Source of the DNA: Nitrobacter sp035546855
GTDB lineage: Bacteria > Pseudomonadota > Alphaproteobacteria > Rhizobiales > Xanthobacteraceae
Length of the DNA: 64,000 bases
NCBI GenBank assembly: GCA_035546855.1
Contig: DASZVY010000082.1
Coordinates: forward strand, 1-64,000
Direction of reading: 5' to 3'
Shown here piece by piece: positions 59,917 to 64,000 of the stretch (its first letter is position 1; each line of letters starts with the position of its first letter). The notes beneath the pieces were generated by a model. It saw nothing but the letters and a program-made list of their open reading frames with translations, searched no databases and was not told the origin of the DNA. Made by a program: the position numbers and the translations under genes.

Positions 59917-60066
59917 ATGATCCGCAAGCTGAAGACAGGCGAGTATCGGCTCTATTCACGCAAGATAAACCCGAAGACGGGCCGGCGGCGAAATCTCGGC
60001 ACGTTCAAAACGCGCCAAGCCGCCGAGAAGCACGAGCGCGATGTGCAGTATTTCAAGCGGCATTAG
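59917..60066 (+). CDS. 49-residue basic protein, possible Arm-type DNA-binding module
   Basis: MIRKLKTGEYRLYSRKINPK, then TGRRRNLGTFKTRQAAEKHERDVQYFKRH. The pattern of a short beta-hairpin with basic turns followed by a helix (LGTFKTRQAAEKHERDVQYFK) resembles the N-terminal arm domains of phage integrases and AP2-like minidomains, here standing alone. GAGG lies upstream of the ATG. I recall near-identical small proteins in related genomes, but have no functional data. It stands behind an exact EcfG-type promoter, and converges on the amidase gene with 11 bases between the two stops. Confidence 0.72.
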   Translation: MIRKLKTGEYRLYSRKINPKTGRRRNLGTFKTRQAAEKHERDVQYFKRH

Positions 60067-60077
60067 CCGGAAAATTA

Positions 60078-60764
60078 TCACGGAGCCGGCGCGGGGCCGG
60101 GGCGATCGGCATGGGCCACGGTCTCGAGACCTTGCGTCCGGGCGATCCGCGCCAGTTCGCAGCCTTCGCAATATCGCCGGTCCTTGTAATCGATCCAGTT
60201 GTGGGCATAGACCCGCTCGGGCGGGATGTCGTAACGCGTCTCCAGCACGCGAACCAGCATTCGCCATGCAGCGATCTGTGCATCCGTCAGCGGCTTTCTG
60301 ACATTGGGATAGTTGCCGACAAACTCGACGCCGATTGAATTGTCGTCCGTAACCTGCTGATACGTCGCGCTGTTGTCGATATACTTGTTGTCGTTGCGGT
60401 TGCCGTCGCGGACATGCCGTGGCACCGCGAATTCCGCGACGGCCCAGTAAACCGTGCCGTCGGTCTCGACCCAGATCGATGCGCCGCGCCGGTCGGGCTT
60501 CTGCATCTGCGCCATGGCCTCGCGGAAGGCGGATCCAGCCGCGCCCTCGCTTTGATGCACGACAATGTTGCGCCAGTCGCGCGCCAGCGCCGGCCGACCC
60601 CAAGGTGTCAGCCAGACGATGTTGAGGCCGGGAATATCGGGCGTGCCGCTGCTTTTGACCCGGCTGTCGAAGGTCGGCCGGTGAAATTCCTCCGGAGTCT
60701 GCGCCGCGGCTGGCAACGAGACGGCATAAACACTCAGAATCGCAAGGATCGCCTGTATCCTCAT
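60078..60764 (-). CDS. N-acetylmuramoyl-L-alanine amidase
   Basis: A 228-residue exported enzyme with signal peptide (about 1-21, ending PAAAQ) and a PGRP/Amidase_2 domain: NIVVHQSEGAAGSAFREAMAQM (first zinc His), VPRHVRDGN and VYAHNWIDYKDRRYCEGCEL (second His and the Tyr/Cys region). It would cut the amide between MurNAc and the stem peptide in periplasmic peptidoglycan. Role in recycling or remodelling is likely. Confidence 0.9.
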   Translation of the reverse strand: MRIQAILAILSVYAVSLPAAAQTPEEFHRPTFDSRVKSSGTPDIPGLNIVWLTPWGRPALARDWRNIVVHQSEGAAGSAFREAMAQMQKPDRRGASIWVETDGTVYWAVAEFAVPRHVRDGNRNDNKYIDNSATYQQVTDDNSIGVEFVGNYPNVRKPLTDAQIAAWRMLVRVLETRYDIPPERVYAHNWIDYKDRRYCEGCELARIARTQGLETVAHADRPGPAPAP

Positions 60765-60952
60765 ACGGCAAATCTAGGAGAGGGGCGGCTGTCGAGTCGA
60801 GTCCCTTGCGGGCGTCCGAGGGGAACGGGCTGTCCAGCCGGCTGTACGGGTGCGCCGGCCCTTGGTAAGTCTCCGCTGACATATCTCTGTCCCGGCGGGG
60901 AGCAGGGCGGTATTTCGCGGCCGGCAGCCGCAGGCAGAAAGGATTGAGGACC

Positions 60953-61807
60953 ATGATAGAAACCGTTGGCATCATCGGCGCAGGAACCATGGGCAACGGC
61001 ATCGCCCAGATTTGCGCGGTGGCCGGTTCGCCGGTGGTGATGGTGGATATTTCCGATGCCGCGGTGGCCCGGGGTCTCGTGACGGTCAGCGGCAGCCTCG
61101 ACCGTCTCGTCAAGAAGGACAAGATGACCGAGGCCGACCGCGATGCCGCGATCGCGCGCATCGCCGGGACGACCGACCGCGCAAAGCTTGCGACCTGCGA
61201 TCTCGTGATCGAGGCGGCGACCGAGAACGAGGACCTGAAGCTCAAGATTCTGAAGGACGTCTGTGCGACGCTCCGGCCGCAGGCGCTGATCGCCAGCAAT
61301 ACGTCATCGATCTCGATTACCAAGCTCGCCACGGCGACCGACCGTCCCGACCGATTCATCGGCATGCATTTCTTCAATCCGGTGCCCGTGATGGCGCTGG
61401 TGGAGTTGATCCGTGGCCTGCAGACCTCCGACGATACGCACGCCAGGGCGGAAGCTTTTGCCAAGCGCGTCGGCAAGGTGGCGATCACCGCGCGCAACAG
61501 CCCGGGTTTCGCCGTCAACCGCATCCTGTGCCCGATGATCAACGAAGCCGTGTTCGCGCTTCAGGAAGGGATCGCCACGGCGGAAGAAATCGACGCCGGC
61601 ATGAAGCTCGGCTGCAATCACCCGATCGGTCCGCTGGCCTTGGCTGACCTGATCGGCCTCGACACCATGCTCTCGGTGATGGAGGTGTTCTATACCGGAT
61701 TCAACGATCCCAAGTATCGTCCCGCGCCGCTGCTGAAGGAGATGGTTGATGCGGGCCGCCTCGGCCGCAAGACCGGCCGTGGATTTTACGACTACGGCAA
61801 AAGCTGA
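60953..61807 (+). CDS. hbdA: 3-hydroxybutyryl-CoA dehydrogenase
   Basis: A 284-residue NAD(P)-dependent 3-hydroxyacyl-CoA dehydrogenase: VGIIGAGTMGNGIAQICA, the catalytic IEAATENEDLKLKIL and SNTSSISITKLA, FIGMHFFNPVPVMALVELI (catalytic His) and RNSPGFAVNRILCPMINEAVF. It works in butyrate/PHB and fatty acid metabolism. ATG at 60953 with GAGGACC upstream; a TTG three codons earlier is unlikely. A strong terminator follows. Confidence 0.94.
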   Translation: MIETVGIIGAGTMGNGIAQICAVAGSPVVMVDISDAAVARGLVTVSGSLDRLVKKDKMTEADRDAAIARIAGTTDRAKLATCDLVIEAATENEDLKLKILKDVCATLRPQALIASNTSSISITKLATATDRPDRFIGMHFFNPVPVMALVELIRGLQTSDDTHARAEAFAKRVGKVAITARNSPGFAVNRILCPMINEAVFALQEGIATAEEIDAGMKLGCNHPIGPLALADLIGLDTMLSVMEVFYTGFNDPKYRPAPLLKEMVDAGRLGRKTGRGFYDYGKS

Positions 61808-61835
61808 GTCGTCGGCGCGCTGATCGAAAGATGCT

Positions 61836-61884
61836 GCCCGGCAATTTTTCCCTGCAAGGGACAGTGTTGCCGGGCGCCCTTTTT
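61836..61884 (+). terminator. Rho-independent terminator after the 3-hydroxybutyryl-CoA dehydrogenase gene
   Basis: GCCCGGCAA (61836-61844) and TTGCCGGGC (61867-61875) form a perfect nine-base-pair stem with an inner TCCCT/AGGGA hairpin, followed by GCCC and TTTTT (61880-61884). It lies between two convergent genes. Confidence 0.8.
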
Positions 61885-61930
61885 GACCGTGCGAGCAACA
61901 TTATCCAGTCCGCGACGCGCGGCCGGCGCG

Positions 61931-62806
61931 TCACGCCGGCTTGCCGATCTTGTCCTGCGTTTTGGTCTCGAAGTCGGTGGCGTCGTGGCGTTCGTGAAGT
62001 TGGCTCGCGGGATCGCCGGAGACGCGATTGACGATGCGCCCGCGCTTCACCGCGGGCCTTGCACCGATGGCCGCGGTCCAGCGCTGCAGGTTCTTGTAGC
62101 TCTGGACGTCGAGGAAGGTGCCGGACTCGCCGTAGAGCAGGCCCTTCGCCAGTCCGCCGTACCACGGCCACACCGCGATATCGGCGATCGTATAGTCCTT
62201 GCCGGCGAGGTATTCGTTATCGGCAAGACGGCGGTCGAGCACATCCATCTGCCGCTTCACCTCCATGGCGAAACGATCGATGGCATATTCGATCTTGGCG
62301 GGCGCATAGGCATAGAAGTGGCCGAAGCCGCCGCCGAGATAGGGCGCGCTGCCCATCTGCCAGAACAGCCACGACAAGCATTCGGCGCGCCCCGCTGCTG
62401 TCGTCGGAATCAGCTCTCCGAACTTTTCAGCGAGGTGCAAGAGGATCGCGCCGGATTCGAACACCCGGATCGGCTGCGGCCCCGAGCGGTCGAGCAACGC
62501 AGGAATCTTTGAGTTCGGATTGACCTCGACGAAGCCAGAGCCGAATTGCTCGCCATCGCCGATCCTGATCAGCCACGCGTCATATTCGGCATCCCTGTGG
62601 CCGAGCGCCAGCAGCTCCTCGAACATGATCGTGACTTTCTGGCCGTTCGGCGTCGCCAGCGAATAGAGCTGGAACGGATGCTTGCCGACCGGCAGAGCCT
62701 TCTCATGCGTCGCGCCCGCGACTGGCCGGTTGATCGAGGCGAATTTACCGCCGTTCTCCTTGTCCCAGGTCCAGACTTTGGGCGGTGTGTAGGGGGCGTC
62801 GGTCAT
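61931..62806 (-). CDS. yghU: glutathione-dependent disulfide-bond oxidoreductase
   Basis: A 291-residue GST-fold protein strongly resembling E. coli YghU: VWTWDKENGGKFASINRPVAG, LPVGKHPFQLYSLATPNGQKVTIMFEELLALG, LIRIGDGEQFGSGFVEVNPNSKIPAL and HFYAYAPAKIEYAIDRF. These are the nu-class residues that bind two glutathiones. It reduces disulfides rather than conjugating xenobiotics. Length is typical. The start is MTDAPY; upstream sequence is intergenic. Confidence 0.94.
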   Translation of the reverse strand: MTDAPYTPPKVWTWDKENGGKFASINRPVAGATHEKALPVGKHPFQLYSLATPNGQKVTIMFEELLALGHRDAEYDAWLIRIGDGEQFGSGFVEVNPNSKIPALLDRSGPQPIRVFESGAILLHLAEKFGELIPTTAAGRAECLSWLFWQMGSAPYLGGGFGHFYAYAPAKIEYAIDRFAMEVKRQMDVLDRRLADNEYLAGKDYTIADIAVWPWYGGLAKGLLYGESGTFLDVQSYKNLQRWTAAIGARPAVKRGRIVNRVSGDPASQLHERHDATDFETKTQDKIGKPA

Positions 62807-62963
62807 CAGTCTGGCTCCGGAATTGACTCAATTCGTTGTATGATCGGGAAAAGCAAGGACGTCGCCATCAATGTAGGTGAGGGTGCGCTGCGACGCCAGT
62901 TTTCGCGCGCCGATGACACGGGTTTGAAGAAAGCTGCGCGGCGTGAGGTCGCTCCGGCACCTG

Positions 62964-63179
62964 TCACGGCCGCATGAAGGCAAAATCCGTGTCCGGATCG
63001 CAATTGTCGGCGAGGAAGTTGAGCTCCGAACGCACGTCGTCCACCGGGCGCGTCTCCAGATATTTTGCGACGATCAGGTTCAGAAGCGAACGGCAGACGC
63101 TTTCACTGTTCTGCCCCGTCGCTTTCGCCTCGTCCATTGCTGCGGTGAAGTGACGGTTTGCGATATCGGCTGCGGACAT
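62964..63179 (-). CDS. small protein of unknown function
   Basis: A 71-residue frame (MSAADIANRHFTAAMDEAKA start) with helical character and SVCRSLLNLIVAKYLETRPVDDVRSELNFLADNC, ending FAFMRP. A near-perfect AGGAGG five bases before the ATG argues for strong translation. The frame extends further upstream as a longer shadow, but the ribosome binding site fixes this start. No family recognised. Confidence 0.68.
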   Translation of the reverse strand: MSAADIANRHFTAAMDEAKATGQNSESVCRSLLNLIVAKYLETRPVDDVRSELNFLADNCDPDTDFAFMRP

Positions 63180-63400
63180 CCGGACCTCCTGTTGTCCTGT
63201 CGCGTCGCACAACGTGATGGCGGGCGCAGGTATGAGGTCCATAGGCCAGAAGCAGACCCCGTGGCCAGAGAATATTGCATCGCTGGATGCCCGCCACCAC
63301 CATTCTCCGAATTGTGTTCCAGGGGCGATGGAGCCGGATGCCGTTGCCGGCGTTAATATCGGGATCCCGCGGACAAACCCGGGAATGCAGCGAAGGTGAT

Positions 63401-64000
63401 ATGACGACAGCGCGTAAAAAGGGGGCACCGCGAACCATTCTCGCAATCGACGTTGGCGGCAGCCACGTCAAGGTCATGACCAGCACGGAGCGCGTCAAGC
63501 GCGAGTTCGAATCCGGCTCCGGACTTTCGGCGAAGGAAATGGTGCGCAAGGTCAAGGCGCTGACGAAGGGTTGGTCTTACGACGCGATCTCCATCGGCTA
63601 TCCCGGGCCGGTCGCGGGCAACCGTCCGCTGCGCGAGCCCTATAATCTTGGCAAGGGATGGAAGGGTTTTGATTTCCGGAAAGCCTTCGGCAAGCCGACC
63701 AAAGTCGTCAACGACGCGCTGATGCAGGCGCTCGGCGGCTATCGGGGCGGCCGCATGCTGTTTCTCGGCCTCGGCACCGGCCTTGGCTCCGCGATGATCG
63801 TCGACGGCGAACTGGAGCCGATGGAGCTTGGTCACCTCGAGTACCGCAAGGGCAGGACCTTCGAGGACTATGCCGGCGAGGCCGGGCGCAAGAAGCGCGG
63901 CGACAAGAAGTGGCGCAAGCATGTCACCGACATCGTCAAGCATCTCACGGCCGCGCTCGAGCCCGACTATGTGCTGATCGGCGGCGGCAATGTCGAAAAG
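63401..64000 (+). CDS. ROK-family sugar kinase, probable polyphosphate glucokinase (cut by window end)
   Basis: The first 200 codons of a ROK protein. Phosphate-binding loop TILAIDVGGSHVKVMTST, the sugar/phosphate region DAISIGYPGPVAGNRPLREPYN, VVNDALMQALGGY and LFLGLGTGLGSAMIVDG are present, and the visible part ends VLIGGGNVEK. The pattern, without the zinc-binding cysteines of repressor-type ROK proteins, fits PpgK-like glucokinases that use polyphosphate and/or ATP; the type is not certain from this fragment. AAGG lies before the ATG at 63401. It diverges from the small gene at 63179. Confidence 0.82.
   Translation, partial: MTTARKKGAPRTILAIDVGGSHVKVMTSTERVKREFESGSGLSAKEMVRKVKALTKGWSYDAISIGYPGPVAGNRPLREPYNLGKGWKGFDFRKAFGKPTKVVNDALMQALGGYRGGRMLFLGLGTGLGSAMIVDGELEPMELGHLEYRKGRTFEDYAGEAGRKKRGDKKWRKHVTDIVKHLTAALEPDYVLIGGGNVEK

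Noticed and set aside
1..64000. tRNA, rRNA, CRISPR, prophage and insertion sequences
   Set aside because: None seen: no cloverleaf-like TPsiC motif, no repeat-spacer array, no transposase or integrase-length frame.

Overview
The window is GC-rich chromosomal DNA from an alphaproteobacterium. Gene content and order (fabD-fabG-acpP-fabF-mltG-yicC-gmk; lptF-lptG-lptD-surA-pdxA-rsmA; purM-purN facing pgsA-hdaA; ppk-ppx; rnd facing aspS) point to the Bradyrhizobium / Rhodopseudomonas / Nitrobacter / Afipia group. This placement is inferred from recognised proteins and remembered gene order, not from a database search. Most of the window is core housekeeping sequence. I see no phage, IS element, CRISPR array, rRNA or tRNA.

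Layout. 1-2.2 kb: the start of rpsF (minus strand, with a plausible sigma-70 promoter) and a TetR regulator overlapping a membrane fatty-acid desaturase, with a perfect 8-3-8 palindrome just upstream of the regulator. 2.3-9.6 kb: fatty-acid synthesis (fabD, fabG, acpP, fabF), then mltG, yicC and gmk. A small antisense zinc-ribbon membrane protein sits between fabD and fabG, and three copies of one palindromic repeat flank mltG. 9.6-13.2 kb (minus): an envelope or secreted cluster with a single-TM protein, two tandem paralogous secreted proteins and a secreted caspase-like peptidase. 13.4-22.3 kb (minus): an LPS-transport and outer-membrane-assembly operon (lptF, lptG, lptD, surA, pdxA, rsmA) ending in a zinc alcohol dehydrogenase. 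22.6-33.6 kb: pepA-holC, a lipoprotein, an ABC-F ATPase, ndk, two tandem TerC proteins, purN/purM, pgsA and hdaA. 33.7-41.1 kb: an acyl-CoA dehydrogenase facing a LysR regulator, ppk-ppx behind a candidate Pho box, and a lone Rieske protein. 41.1-50.7 kb: rnd, aspS, maeB, a DoxX protein, a DHFR-like protein, a NodB-type deacetylase and a large L,D-transpeptidase. 50.9-64 kb: creA, two very short secreted peptides ended by a strong terminator, two SDRs, a coupled pair of tiny membrane/secreted proteins, an M20 hydrolase, a BtuF-like protein, a thioesterase, a GNAT, a DUF2161 protein, a DUF2171 protein and a 49-residue basic protein that share an intergenic region with two EcfG-type (general stress) promoter signatures, an amidase, 3-hydroxybutyryl-CoA dehydrogenase, YghU and a ROK sugar kinase cut by the window end.

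Strongest leads: (1) the caspase-like peptidase directly upstream of two paralogous secreted proteins whose Arg-rich linkers look like metacaspase-type cleavage regions; (2) two homologous secreted peptides of 52-53 residues sharing a PGVGxFAYSG core; (3) a bidirectional EcfG-type promoter region serving two small uncharacterised genes; (4) a bc1-type Rieske protein that has no cytochrome b/c1 genes beside it and resembles the beta/gamma-proteobacterial form; (5) a palindromic repeat family present in three copies around mltG.
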